Positions 51,467 through 60,408 are shown, counted from the first letter of the stretch. The stretch is DNA of 64,000 nucleotides from Ciceribacter sp. T2.26MG-112.2 (GCF_900492205.1 NZ_UEYQ01000008.1:1-64000), one strand, 5' to 3'. Notes: generated by a model not told the origin, from the letters alone. Program-made: numbers and translations.

Positions 51467-52342
51467 ATGAGCCGTACCGTCACCGTTGCCGCCACCCAGA
51501 TGGCCTGCACCTGGGACATTCCCGGCAATATCGCCCGCGCCGAAAAGCTGATCCGCAAGGCGGCCGCCGAAGGCGCCCAGATCGTGCTGGTCCAGGAGCT
51601 GTTCGAGGCCCCCTATTTCTGCCAGGACCAGATCGGCGAATTCTTCGACATGGCCAGGCCGGTGGAGAACAATCCGCTGATCGGGCATTTTTCCCGCCTC
51701 GCCGCCGAGCTGAACGTCGTTTTGCCGATAAGCTTCTTCGAGAAGGCCGGACAGACTTACTTCAACAGCGTGGCGATCGTCGATGCGGACGGAACGGTGC
51801 TCGGGCTCTACCGCAAGAGCCATATTCCCGACGGTCCGGGCTATACGGAAAAATACTATTTCTCGCCCGGTGATACCGGTTTCCGGGTGTGGCAGACGAA
51901 ACACGCCCGCATCGGCGTCGGCATCTGCTGGGACCAGTGGTTTCCGGAGGCGGCGCGTGCCATGGCGCTCCAGGGCGCCGAGCTGTTGTTCTACCCCACC
52001 GCGATCGGCTCGGAACCGCAGGATCCGACCATCGACAGCGCCGCCCACTGGCAGCGCGTGATGCAGGGCCATGCGGCGGCGAACATCATGCCGGTGATCG
52101 CATCCAACCGCATCGGCACGGAGCCGGGCCGCAAGGGCACGGAACTCACCTTCTACGGCTCCTCCTTCATCGCCGACCAGACGGGGAACAAGGTCGCCGA
52201 GGCAGACCGGGCAAGCGAAGCGGTCCTCACCGCCACCTTCGACCTCGACGGCATCGCCCGCCAGCGCAGCAACTGGGGCCTCTTCCGCGACCGCCGGCCG
52301 GAGCTTTATGCGCGGCTGTTGACGATGGATGGGCGGGTTTGA
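51467..52342 (+). CDS. aguB: N-carbamoylputrescine amidase (nitrilase superfamily)
   Basis: A 291-residue carbon-nitrogen hydrolase. The catalytic triad is visible as Glu in VLVQELFEAPYFCQ, Lys in YRKSHIPDGPGYTEKYYF and Cys in GVGICWDQWFPEAAR. The family fingerprint (FYPTAIGSEPQDP, ASNRIGTE, FYGSSFIAD) fits AguB/CPA, which releases putrescine from N-carbamoylputrescine in the agmatine route. It forms the 3' end of the PuuA/PuuB-like operon and so joins agmatine conversion with putrescine use. Other amide hydrolysis cannot be excluded, but the length and motifs suit CPA well. Confidence 0.9.
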   Translation: MSRTVTVAATQMACTWDIPGNIARAEKLIRKAAAEGAQIVLVQELFEAPYFCQDQIGEFFDMARPVENNPLIGHFSRLAAELNVVLPISFFEKAGQTYFNSVAIVDADGTVLGLYRKSHIPDGPGYTEKYYFSPGDTGFRVWQTKHARIGVGICWDQWFPEAARAMALQGAELLFYPTAIGSEPQDPTIDSAAHWQRVMQGHAAANIMPVIASNRIGTEPGRKGTELTFYGSSFIADQTGNKVAEADRASEAVLTATFDLDGIARQRSNWGLFRDRRPELYARLLTMDGRV

Positions 52343-52373
52343 GTGAACGGTCCGGCAGATCGGACGCACAAAG

Positions 52374-52551
52374 CCCCCTCACCTGCAATTTCTAGCACTT
52401 GGCTTGCGCCAAGACGCTGAAATTGCTTCCTCTCCCACAAGGGGAGAGGAGACTTTCTGCCCTGCACGACGCTCCGCCTCTCCCCTTGTGGGAGAGGTTA
52501 CAAAATCACGATCTTAGCGCAGCTAAGTCGTAGATTTTGTTGGTGAGGGGG
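52374..52551. repeat. intergenic palindromic mosaic element (RIME-type)
   Basis: A 178-bp repeat-like unit. Its outer ends are inverted (CCCCCTCACC at 52374-52383, GGTGAGGGGG at 52542-52551). Inside, a 21-bp sequence at 52429-52449 is the exact reverse complement of 52477-52497, and each copy is itself a hairpin (CCTCTCCC and GGGAGAGG). This looks like the intergenic mosaic palindromes abundant in rhizobia, which can be transcribed as stable hairpins at gene ends. Here it follows the polyamine operon. The rest of 52343-52623 holds no gene. Confidence 0.75.
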
Positions 52552-52623
52552 AAGCGGCGGAAGCCCAGGCTTCCGTGTCCTGCAGCCCGCCAGCACATTG
52601 TCGACGAGGCCCCGTGGGCCCAC

Positions 52624-53145
52624 CTACCCCAGCCCCCGCATCGCATCTGCGACAATCCCCTCGACGCTCTGGTCGATGTCGACCGTCACCACGCCCGGCT
52701 CGCCGGTCGGAACCTCGAGCGTCGCAAGCTGGCTGTCGAGCAGCGAGAGCGGCATGAAATGGCCGGTGCGGGCGCCCATGCGCTCGGTGAGCAGGTCACG
52801 GGAACCGTGGAGATAGACGAAGCTTAGAGCACCGCCGGTGGCCGCGCGCAACCGGTCCCGATAGGCCTTTTTCAGCGCCGAGCAGGAGACGACGATCCCC
52901 TCGCCGCGCTTAAGCGAGGCGGCCATTTTCGCACCGATGATATCGAGCCACGGCCAGCGATCGTCGTCGGTCAAGGGCGTGCCCCTGGCCATCTTGTCGA
53001 CATTGACCGCCGGATGCAGCACATCGCCCTCGACGAAGGCGAGGCCCAGCCGCTCGGCGAGCAGCGCGCCGACCGATGACTTGCCGCAGCCGCTCACCCC
53101 CATGACGATGATCGCCGCCAGGCGGCCGGTCGGAATTTCCTGCAA
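52624..53145 (-). CDS. gntK: gluconokinase
   Basis: A 173-residue kinase of the thermoresistant gluconokinase family. The P-loop is IIVMGVSGCGKSSVGALLAERLG, followed by VEGDVLHPAVNVDKMARGTPLTDDDRWPWL (substrate-binding) and VVSCSALKKAYRDRLR. The TTG start at 53145 has GGGAGC nine bases upstream. It phosphorylates gluconate to 6-phosphogluconate in the cytoplasm. It stands alone here, with a GMC oxidoreductase gene upstream on the same strand, which could make a sugar acid, though that link is weak. Confidence 0.92.
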   Translation of the reverse strand: MQEIPTGRLAAIIVMGVSGCGKSSVGALLAERLGLAFVEGDVLHPAVNVDKMARGTPLTDDDRWPWLDIIGAKMAASLKRGEGIVVSCSALKKAYRDRLRAATGGALSFVYLHGSRDLLTERMGARTGHFMPLSLLDSQLATLEVPTGEPGVVTVDIDQSVEGIVADAMRGLG

Positions 53146-53258
53146 GTTCGCGTGCTCCCTGATGCGGCGCCATGCCGTTTCGCCGCGACCTTACTGAGCG
53201 ACGCCGTTGATTCCAAGACAACGGATCCGACCGTCCACCACCTTGGCGGCTTGGGCTG

Positions 53259-54857
53259 TCAGCCAGCCCGGATTTCCGCTGCAATCTTTTCCGCCATGGC
53301 GATCACCGGCGCATTGGTATTGCCGCCGATCAGGGTGGGCATGACCGAGGCGTCGACGACGCGCAGGCCGTCCACGCCGCGCACCTTAAGATCCGGATCG
53401 ACGACCGAGCCCTCATCTCCTCCCATCCGGCAGGTCCCGGCGGGATGATAGATGGTTTCGGCCCGAGCCCGGATCGCGGCCTCCAGGTCCGCGTTAGAGC
53501 TTCCGGCCGGATAAAGTTCGCTTTTGCGATAGCGGGCCAGCGGGGCGGCTTCCATGATGTCGCGCATCAGTCTTGTGCCGGCGATCAGGCCGTCGAGGTC
53601 GCGCCGGTCGGACAGATAGGCGGGATCGATCAGCGGCGCGGCCATCGGGTCGGCGCTCCTCAATCCGACGCGGCCGCGCGAATGGGGTCTGAGCAGGCAG
53701 ACATGGCAGGAATAGCCGTAGCCCATGTGCATGCGCCGCGCATGGTCGTCGACCATGGCGACGACGAAATGCAGCTGGATGTCGGGGCGGTCGAGCGCCG
53801 GATCGGTCTTGAGGAAGGCGCCGGATTCGGCAAAGGTCGAGCGCAGCAGGCCGGTCCCCTCGCGCTTCCATTCCCCCGCCGCCTTGCCCATGGCCCTAAG
53901 GCCGGTGAAGCCGATGCCGAGCAGGTCGGTGTCGGCGGAGCGGTAGACGCTGGTGTAGTCGAGATGGTCCTGCAGATTGGCGCCGACCTCCGGGCGGTCT
54001 GCGACGACGGCAATGCCGTGGCGGCGAAGCTCCTCGGCCGGTCCGATGCCCGACAGCATGAGAAGCTGCGGCGATTGCAGCGCGCCGCTCGAGACCAGCA
54101 CTTCGCGGGCGGCGAGTGCGGTAAGTTCCTGCCGCCCGATGCGATAGGCGACGCCGGTGGCGCGGCCCTTGGTCGTGAGGATGCGGCTCGCCCTGGCACC
54201 GGTGACGACGGTGAGGTTCGGCCGGTCGAGATGATCGTGCAGATAGGCGGCCGAGGCCGAGCAGCGTTCGCCCTTCTTCGGCCCCTTCCAGAACTGCGTC
54301 GCCTGATAGAGGCCAAGACCCTCCTGGTCCTCGCCGTTGAAGTCGTCATTGGCCCTGAAGCCCCGCGACACACCCGCCTCAATGAAAGCCTGGTTGATCG
54401 GCCGGACCCAGTCGGCGTTGGAGACCTGCAAGGGGCCGCCGGCACCATGCAGCGCAGATGCGCCGCGCTCGTTGTCCTCGGATTTGAGGAAATGGGGCAG
54501 CATGTCGCAATAAGACCAGCCCTTGCAGCCGGCCGCCGCCCAGTCGTCATAGTCTGCGGCATTGCCGCGCACGTAGAGCATGGCGTTGATCAGGCTCGAG
54601 CCACCGAGCCCGCGGCCGCGCGGCTGGTAGGCACGCCGGCCGTTGAGTTCCGGCTGCGGCTCGCTCTCGAAGCACCAATTGGCCGAGCGCAGCCGTCCCG
54701 GCACGATTGCCGCAGCACCTGAGGGAACACGCAGCAGCAGGCTACGACCATTGCCGCCCGCCTCCAGCAGGCAGACCCTGACGTCGGGATCCTCGCTCAG
54801 CCGCGCCGCCAGCACCGAACCCGCCGAACCACCGCCGACGATTACGTAATCGAACAT
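53259..54857 (-). CDS. GMC-family FAD oxidoreductase (choline/alcohol dehydrogenase type)
   Basis: A 532-residue GMC flavoprotein. The N-terminal FAD motif is YVIVGGGSAGSVLAARLSED, GMC signature 1 is RGRGLGGSSLINAMLYVRG and signature 2 is VLVSSGALQSPQLLMLSGIG. The C-terminal active-site His is in TIYHPAGTCRMG and the ending TLIGGNTNAPVIAMAEKIA is typical of the BetA/AlkJ branch. It oxidises a primary alcohol or choline-like substrate. Start ATG follows GGAGG. No betaine genes are adjacent, so alcohol dehydrogenase is as likely as choline dehydrogenase. Confidence 0.9.
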   Translation of the reverse strand: MFDYVIVGGGSAGSVLAARLSEDPDVRVCLLEAGGNGRSLLLRVPSGAAAIVPGRLRSANWCFESEPQPELNGRRAYQPRGRGLGGSSLINAMLYVRGNAADYDDWAAAGCKGWSYCDMLPHFLKSEDNERGASALHGAGGPLQVSNADWVRPINQAFIEAGVSRGFRANDDFNGEDQEGLGLYQATQFWKGPKKGERCSASAAYLHDHLDRPNLTVVTGARASRILTTKGRATGVAYRIGRQELTALAAREVLVSSGALQSPQLLMLSGIGPAEELRRHGIAVVADRPEVGANLQDHLDYTSVYRSADTDLLGIGFTGLRAMGKAAGEWKREGTGLLRSTFAESGAFLKTDPALDRPDIQLHFVVAMVDDHARRMHMGYGYSCHVCLLRPHSRGRVGLRSADPMAAPLIDPAYLSDRRDLDGLIAGTRLMRDIMEAAPLARYRKSELYPAGSSNADLEAAIRARAETIYHPAGTCRMGGDEGSVVDPDLKVRGVDGLRVVDASVMPTLIGGNTNAPVIAMAEKIAAEIRAG

Positions 54858-55006
54858 ATGAGCGCCCCTCCCAAAGCCACCCAGCGCGCCTTAGCCCGCA
54901 CATCTTCCGTTTACGTAAGCGTACGTCGGCCGGTGCCACCACTCAAGGGGGCTGTGCGGCAAGGCCAGACTTTTCCGGTCAAACCCTCGATTTGAGCCGC
55001 CTGACG

Positions 55007-55038
55007 AAAAACCCCGCCGCTCGGCAAGAGCGACGGGG
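55007..55038 (-). terminator. rho-independent terminator of rirA
   Basis: On the minus strand an 11-bp stem with one mismatch (55038-55028 with 55022-55012) and a 5-base loop is followed by five T (55011-55007). It lies about 30 bp after the rirA stop codon. The remaining gap to the GMC start has no gene. Confidence 0.8.
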
Positions 55039-55068
55039 CCGAAGGAATGCATGTATCCGTCAGACGGT

Positions 55069-55575
55069 TCAGGCGACCGGGGCTGGTACAGTGGCAACAG
55101 GTGCTGCAGGAGCGGAAATGGTCTGGCGACCGCTGAATTCGTCGATGCCGAGCAGGAAATTGATCTGCGGCCGGGTCTTGACCAGATCGTCGATCGTGTA
55201 GCCGGAGAGTACGTCGAAGAAGGCGTTGAGCGCCTTGCGCAGCGCCGAGTTGAGGCCACAGCTGTCGATCAGCGGGCAATCGCTGTCGCCATCGTCCTCG
55301 AAACATTCGGCCATGGCGAAACTGTCCTCGGTGACCCGCACCACATCGAACAGGGTGATCTTGTCGGCCGGACGACCAAGGCGAATGCCGCCATTGCGGC
55401 CCCGCACGGTCTCGACCAGGCCGGCCTTGGTCAGCGGCTGAAGAATCTTGAACAGGAAGAGCTCGGATACGCCATAGGCCTTGGCGATTTCCGGGATGCG
55501 GCTCAGGTGATCCTTGTTGGCTGCCGCATACATCAGCATGCGAACCGCGTAATTCGTCTGTTTTGTCAATCGCAT
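55069..55575 (-). CDS. rirA: RirA, Rrf2-family iron-responsive regulator
   Basis: A 168-residue Rrf2 regulator. The winged HTH is at the start (MRLTKQTNYAVRMLMYAA, then IPEIAKAYGVSELFLFKILQ). Three cysteines at 91, 100 and 106 (CFEDDGDSDCPLIDSC) bind the Fe-S cluster as in RirA and IscR. RirA represses iron-uptake genes in iron-replete rhizobia and loses its cluster when iron is low. The C-terminal Ala/Pro/Val tail is disordered. It is divergent from an FbpA-type iron-binding gene, with a palindrome in between that may be its operator. This arrangement matches the rirA region of S. meliloti as I recall it. Confidence 0.94.
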   Translation of the reverse strand: MRLTKQTNYAVRMLMYAAANKDHLSRIPEIAKAYGVSELFLFKILQPLTKAGLVETVRGRNGGIRLGRPADKITLFDVVRVTEDSFAMAECFEDDGDSDCPLIDSCGLNSALRKALNAFFDVLSGYTIDDLVKTRPQINFLLGIDEFSGRQTISAPAAPVATVPAPVA

Positions 55576-55623
55576 GCGGATCTCCCTGAAGGCTTTGCGG
55601 GACTCATATAGCGGATTTCGTAG

Positions 55624-55641
55624 TTTTGAACAATTCCAAAA
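55624..55641. promoter_or_regulatory. palindrome between rirA and the iron-binding gene
   Basis: TTTTG-AACAATTC-CAAAA at 55624-55641, a perfect 5-bp inverted repeat in AT-rich sequence 49 bp from the rirA start codon. It is a candidate iron-responsive operator; it is not the exact TGA-N9-TCA pattern, so assignment to RirA is tentative. Confidence 0.4.
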
Positions 55642-55754
55642 TACTCATGTTCACGCTTCACGTGTTTGTGACGCCATTTCAGCGCCGTTGACAGCGTCAC
55701 GCAATTCATGAATATGCCGCTCAACAAATATAAGCACCCAAGGAAGGAGTTACC

Positions 55755-56798
55755 ATGTCTGCGACGAAAAAACTGTACGCCACCCTACTGGGAATGACGG
55801 CAATCGCGGCTACGTCCGGCGCTGCCCTGGCGGACCGCGAGGTCAATGTCTACTCCTATCGCCAGCCTGAACTTATCCAGCCGCTGGTCGATGCCTTCAC
55901 CAAGGAGACCGGGATTACCGCAAATGTCCTGTTCCTCGACAAGGGCCTGGTCGAACGCATCGCCGCCGAGGGCGCCAATTCGCCGGCCGACGTGATCCTC
56001 ACCGTCGACATTGGCCGCCTGGTCGAAGCCAAGGATGGCGGGGTCACCCAGCCGCTCGAAAACGAGGTCATCAACAAGGACATCCCGGCGCAATATCGCG
56101 ATCCGGCCGGCGAATGGTTCGGGCTGACCACCCGCGGTCGTGTCGTCTATGCTTCCAAGGAACGCGTGCCGGAAACCGCAATAACCTATGAGGAACTGGC
56201 CGAGCCGAAGTGGAAGGGCCGGATCTGCATTCGCGACGGCCAGCATTCCTACAATATCGGCCTGTTCGCCTCCATGGTTGCCCATCACGGCGCCGAGTAT
56301 ACGGAAAAGTGGCTGACCGGCCTGAAGAACAACCTCGCCCGCAAGCCCGACGGCAACGACCGCAGCCAAGCCAAGGCGATCATGGCCGGCGAATGCGACA
56401 TTTCGCTCGGCAATACCTATTACGTCGGCCTGATGATGACCAACGAGAAGGACCCGGAAGAGAAGGAATGGGCGGCCGCCACCAAGATCCTCTTCCCCAA
56501 TGCCGCTGACCGCGGCACCCATGTCAACATTTCCGGCATGGCGCTCGCCAAGCATGCGCCGAACAAGGACAATGCGGTGAAGTTCATGGAATTCCTGTCG
56601 TCCGGCAAGGCACAGGAGATTTATGCCGAGCAGGTGTTCGAATATCCGGTCCTGCCGGGCGCCAAGGTCTCCGACGTCGTCGCCTCCTTCGGCGAGATCA
56701 AGCCGGACACCCTGCCTCTCGTCGACATCGCCGCCAACCGCAAGACGGCCTCCGAACTGGTCGACAAGGTCGGCCTCAATGACGGCCCGACGAACTGA
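55755..56798 (+). CDS. periplasmic Fe(III)-binding protein (FbpA-like)
   Basis: A 347-residue class-C ferric-ion binding protein. Signal peptide residues 1-27 (MTAIAATSGAALA). The mature start VNVYSYRQPELIQPLV is typical; the iron-binding tandem tyrosines are in GNTYYVGLMMTN, with FGLTTRGRVVYASK and NISGMALAKHAPNKDNA as further FbpA marks. AAGGAGT precedes the ATG by six bases. It should bind ferric iron in the periplasm for an ABC importer; permease and ATPase are not beside it, so they must be elsewhere. It is divergent from rirA and is probably RirA-repressed. A strong terminator follows. Confidence 0.92.
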   Translation: MSATKKLYATLLGMTAIAATSGAALADREVNVYSYRQPELIQPLVDAFTKETGITANVLFLDKGLVERIAAEGANSPADVILTVDIGRLVEAKDGGVTQPLENEVINKDIPAQYRDPAGEWFGLTTRGRVVYASKERVPETAITYEELAEPKWKGRICIRDGQHSYNIGLFASMVAHHGAEYTEKWLTGLKNNLARKPDGNDRSQAKAIMAGECDISLGNTYYVGLMMTNEKDPEEKEWAAATKILFPNAADRGTHVNISGMALAKHAPNKDNAVKFMEFLSSGKAQEIYAEQVFEYPVLPGAKVSDVVASFGEIKPDTLPLVDIAANRKTASELVDKVGLNDGPTN

Positions 56799-56823
56799 TC
56801 GACGCCGGAACGTGCACAAAAGG

Positions 56824-56850
56824 AAACGGGCCCCAGTCGGGCCCGTTTTT
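56824..56850 (+). terminator. rho-independent terminator, possibly bidirectional
   Basis: A 10-bp stem AAACGGGCCC (56824-56833) and GGGCCCGTTT (56839-56848) with a 5-base loop and a T-run. It ends the iron-binding gene. The A-rich left flank (56817-56826) would give a T-rich tail for the convergent mmsA transcript, so it may serve both. Confidence 0.85.
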
Positions 56851-56882
56851 GTTTGAGTGGTTTGTCAGCCGTGCAAACCGGC

Positions 56883-58379
56883 TTACTTCATCGTCGGGAT
56901 GGAGAACTCGGCGCCGTCCTTGATGCCCGAGGGCCAGCGCGAGGTGACCGTCTTGGTGCGGGTCCAGAACTTGATCGAGTCGGTGCCGTGCTGGTTGAGG
57001 TCGCCGAAGGACGAGGCCTTCCAGCCACCGAAGGTGTGATAGGCGAGCGGAACCGGGATCGGAACGTTGACGCCGACCATGCCGATATTGATGCGGCTGG
57101 TGAAGTCGCGGGCGGCATCGCCATCGCGGGTGTAGATCGAGACGCCGTTGCCGTATTCGTGCTTCATCGGCAGCGAGAGGGCTTCCTCGTAGTTCTTGGC
57201 GCGAACGACCGAGAGAACCGGTCCGAAGATTTCGGTCTTGTAGATGTCCATGTCCGGGGTGACGTCGTCGAACAGGCAGCCGCCGACGAAATAGCCGTTC
57301 TCATAGCCCTGGAGCTTGAAGCCGCGGCCGTCGACGACGAGCTTGGCGCCTTCCTCGATGCCGCGGTCGATCAGGCCGAGGATGCGGGTCTGGGCTTCCT
57401 TGGTGACGACCGGGCCGAAATCGGCCTTTTCGTCGTTATACGGACCAATGCGCAGCTTCTCGACCATCGGGGCGAGCTTAGCGATCAGGCGATCGGCGGT
57501 TTCCTCGCCGACCGGAACGGCGACCGAGATCGCCATGCAGCGTTCGCCGGCCGAGCCGTAGCCCGCGCCGATGAGGGCGTTGGCGGCCTGGTCGAGGTCG
57601 GCGTCCGGCATGATGATCATGTGGTTCTTGGCGCCGCCGAAGCACTGAGCGCGCTTGCCGCTCGCGGTCGCCGTCGCATAGACGTAGCGGGCGATCGGGG
57701 TCGAGCCGACGAAGGAGACGGCACCGATGTCCGGATGATTGAGGATCGCGTCGACCGCGCCCTTGTCACCGTTGACGACGTTCAGAACACCGGCCGGAAG
57801 ACCGGCTTCGATCATCAGTTCGGCAAGGCGGATCGGCAGCGACGGATCGCGCTCGGAGGGCTTCAGGATGAAGGCGTTGCCACAGGCGATCGCCGGCGCG
57901 AACATCCACATCGGGATCATGCCCGGGAAGTTGAACGGGGTAATGCCGGCGCCGATGCCGACCGGCTGGCGGATCGAGTACATGTCGATTCCGGGGCCGG
58001 CGCCTTCGGTGAACTCGCTCTTGGACAGATGCGGAATGCCGATGACGAATTCGCAGACTTCCAGCCCGCGGATGATATCGCCCTTGGCGTCCTCGATCGT
58101 CTTGCCGTGCTCCTTGGAGAGCATTTCGGCCAGTTCGGCCATGTTGTCGTTCAGCAACTGGACGAACTTCATGAACACGCGGGCGCGGCGCTGCGGATTG
58201 GTATTGGCCCAGCCCGGCTGCGCTTCCTTGGCGTTCTGCACCGCGGCATCGAGTTCAGCCTCGCTTGCCAGCGCCACGGTCGCCTGGACCTCGCCGGTTG
58301 CCGGGTTGAAGACGTTGCTCGAGCGTCCGCTCGTGCCGGCGACGTGCTTGCCGCCGATGTAATGGCCGATTTCACGCAT
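56883..58379 (-). CDS. mmsA: methylmalonate-semialdehyde dehydrogenase, CoA-acylating
   Basis: A 498-residue aldehyde dehydrogenase of the MmsA/IolA class. It converts malonate or methylmalonate semialdehyde to acetyl- or propionyl-CoA in valine and myo-inositol breakdown. The catalytic Cys281 is in GYGSAGERCMAIS. Family marks include REIGHYIGGKHVAGTSGR at the start, ITPFNFPGMIPMWMF and ILKPSERDPSLP. No glutamate general base typical of hydrolytic ALDHs is needed in this class. It is divergent from a LysR-type regulator across a 412-bp gap with a palindromic repeat, and convergent with the iron-binding gene. Confidence 0.93.
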   Translation of the reverse strand: MREIGHYIGGKHVAGTSGRSSNVFNPATGEVQATVALASEAELDAAVQNAKEAQPGWANTNPQRRARVFMKFVQLLNDNMAELAEMLSKEHGKTIEDAKGDIIRGLEVCEFVIGIPHLSKSEFTEGAGPGIDMYSIRQPVGIGAGITPFNFPGMIPMWMFAPAIACGNAFILKPSERDPSLPIRLAELMIEAGLPAGVLNVVNGDKGAVDAILNHPDIGAVSFVGSTPIARYVYATATASGKRAQCFGGAKNHMIIMPDADLDQAANALIGAGYGSAGERCMAISVAVPVGEETADRLIAKLAPMVEKLRIGPYNDEKADFGPVVTKEAQTRILGLIDRGIEEGAKLVVDGRGFKLQGYENGYFVGGCLFDDVTPDMDIYKTEIFGPVLSVVRAKNYEEALSLPMKHEYGNGVSIYTRDGDAARDFTSRINIGMVGVNVPIPVPLAYHTFGGWKASSFGDLNQHGTDSIKFWTRTKTVTSRWPSGIKDGAEFSIPTMK

Positions 58380-58496
58380 GGATGTGCCTCCTCAGGGGTC
58401 TTTTGACTGGTTTCGAGTATGCGCTTCGATTTGCACAACGCAACAGGATGTTCTACGCATCCGTTGTGCAGGAATTGAAGTTCGACTGTTTGGCAT

Positions 58497-58763
58497 CCCC
58501 CTCCCCAACCCCTCCCCACAAGGGGGAGGGGCTAGGCTTGCATCCGTTGGATCGCTCGAGCCGTCCTTCAGGCTTGAGCGGCGATCCTTCGGTCCGGCCT
58601 GGCGCTCGGATTTGAGCCAGTGGGTCCACTGGTAACGGACCAAAGGTGCTTGGGTTCGACGCCCGCTCCGTCACCACGTTTCATGGGGCGTCGGAGTATA
58701 GCGACGCCAGCGCTGCGGGCGGGGTCAAGCCCCTCCCCCTAGTGGGGAGGGGTTGGGGAGGGG
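58497..58763. repeat. second palindromic mosaic element in the mmsA-lysR gap
   Basis: Two inverted, nearly matching 35-37-bp arms flank about 195 bp: left 58497-58533 with CCCCTCCCCAACCCCTCCCC, right 58729-58763 with AGCCCCTCCCCC and GGGGAGGGGTTGGGGAGGGG. They differ only in the centre (ACAAG against CTAGT). This resembles the rhizobial intergenic repeat at 52374 but is a different member. Within the gap I see no gene; the right arm ends 28 bp before the regulator's start codon, so it may affect its expression. Confidence 0.7.
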
Positions 58764-58791
58764 AAAATGACACGAAGACGGGAGATACCCC

Positions 58792-59673
58792 ATGAACTGG
58801 GATGACGTGCGCATGTTTCTCGCGGTCGCCCGCTCCGGCCAGATCCTTTCGGCCTCGCGGCGGCTCGGCATCAACCATGCCACGCTGTCGCGCCGCATCA
58901 CCGCGCTGGAAGAGTCGCTCAAGACCCGGCTTCTCATCCGCCGCACGAATGGCTGCGAACTGACCCCCGAGGGCGAGGTGTTCAGCCGGGCGGCGGAGCG
59001 CATGGAGACGGAAATGCTGGCGGCGCAATCCGATATCGGCCGGGTCGACAGCGCGGTCGCCGGCACGGTCCGGATCGGCGCGCCCGACGGGTTCGGCGTG
59101 GCCTTCCTCGCCTCGCATCTCGGCACGCTGACGCGGCGCTATCCGGCCCTGAAGATCCAGCTGGTGCCGGTGCCTCGCGCCTTTTCGCTGTCGCAGCGCG
59201 AGGCCGACATCGCGATCACCATCGAGCGGCCGGAACAGGGTCGCCTCATTTCGTCCAAGCTCACCGACTATACGCTCGGGCTCTACGGCTCGCGGGCCTA
59301 TCTTACGGAAGCCGGCACGCCTCTCGACATCGACGCCCTGCGCGAGCACACGCTGATCGGCCATGTCGAGGATCTCGTCTATTCCGCCTCGCTATCCTAT
59401 ACCGGCGAAATCATGCGCGGCTGGGAGAGCTCGTTCGAGATCTCGTCGGCGATCGGCCAGACGGAGGCCGTGCGCGCCGGCTCCGGCATCGGCATCCTGC
59501 ACGACTACATCGCCCGCCAGCATGCCGAGCTGGTCCGCATCCTGCCCGAGGTCACCATCCGCCGCGCCTACTGGACGACCTATCACGAGAGCGCGCGCGA
59601 GCTCGTGCGCGTGCGCACCGTGGTGCAGTTCCTGCAGGAACTGGTGGACGAGAACCGGCGGATCTTCGTCTGA
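58792..59673 (+). CDS. LysR-family transcriptional regulator
   Basis: A 293-residue LysR protein. Residues 1-60 are the HTH (MNWDDVRMFLAVARSGQ, SASRRLGINHATLSRRITALEESL). The C-terminal effector-binding part begins near 90 (VRIGAPDGFGVAFLASHLGTL). GGGAG lies eight bases before the ATG. It is divergent from mmsA and is a likely regulator of it, as in S. meliloti where a LysR gene lies next to mmsA. The effector is unknown. Confidence 0.9.
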   Translation: MNWDDVRMFLAVARSGQILSASRRLGINHATLSRRITALEESLKTRLLIRRTNGCELTPEGEVFSRAAERMETEMLAAQSDIGRVDSAVAGTVRIGAPDGFGVAFLASHLGTLTRRYPALKIQLVPVPRAFSLSQREADIAITIERPEQGRLISSKLTDYTLGLYGSRAYLTEAGTPLDIDALREHTLIGHVEDLVYSASLSYTGEIMRGWESSFEISSAIGQTEAVRAGSGIGILHDYIARQHAELVRILPEVTIRRAYWTTYHESARELVRVRTVVQFLQELVDENRRIFV

Positions 59674-59778
59674 CCGCTGTTTTTCCGGCGTTGCTGCATC
59701 CGGGCGCGCGGACTATACAGCGAAGCACCGGCGCAAACGCCCTCGCCTTCTTCACCGCAGACAAAAAAGGGACGACGC

Positions 59779-60408
59779 ATGACTCGTGCGCGGCGCTCAA
59801 GCGGAAAGCTCCAATCGACCGGGACGGCCTTCGCCGGCCCTTTCCTCGTCGTCATCGCGACGTGCCTCTCGGCCAGCCCGGCCTCCGCGCACGCGCTGGG
59901 CGGCGTGATGGGCGGGTTCGGCAGCGGTTTCGGCCATCCGCTGGCGGGCTTCGACCATTTTCTCGCCATGCTGGCGGTCGGCCTCTGGGGTGCGCAGATG
60001 GGCGGGCGTTCCGTCTGGACGCTGCCAGCTACGTTCCCGCTGATCATGTGCATCGGCGGCATCTTCGGCATGCTCGGCATCGGTCCCGGCGCCTATATCG
60101 AAACCGGCATCGCGCTCTCGCTGATCGTGCTCGGCGGTTCGATCGCGGCGCGCTGGGTCGCCCCGGAATGGGCGGCGCTCGCAATCGTCGCGGTCTTCGC
60201 CTTCTTCCACGGCTATCCGCACGGACAGGAGGCGCCGCGGGCCGTCGATCCGGCCGCCTATACCGTCGGCTTCGTCGTCTCGACCGGCCTCATTCACATC
60301 CTCGGCATCGGCGTCGGCTTCGGTCTCGGACGGTTTTTCGAGGGCAAGATCGTGCGGGCGCTCGGCCTCGTCATTGCCGCCTGCGGCGTCTATTTCCTCG
60401 TCACCTGA
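59779..60408 (+). CDS. HupE/UreJ-family nickel/cobalt transporter-like protein
   Basis: A 209-residue membrane protein. After a signal-like helix (residues 18-37, ending ASAHA) it has the family signature HPLAGFDHFLAMLAVGLWGAQ, then several helices, FFHGYPHGQEAP with His ligands, and GLIHILGIGVGFGLG. HupE/UreJ proteins bring Ni or Co across the membrane for hydrogenase or urease. No urease or hydrogenase gene is in this window, so it is an orphan copy. The start ATG has AAGGGA upstream. The EamA gene is convergent, 30 bp away. Confidence 0.88.
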   Translation: MTRARRSSGKLQSTGTAFAGPFLVVIATCLSASPASAHALGGVMGGFGSGFGHPLAGFDHFLAMLAVGLWGAQMGGRSVWTLPATFPLIMCIGGIFGMLGIGPGAYIETGIALSLIVLGGSIAARWVAPEWAALAIVAVFAFFHGYPHGQEAPRAVDPAAYTVGFVVSTGLIHILGIGVGFGLGRFFEGKIVRALGLVIAACGVYFLVT

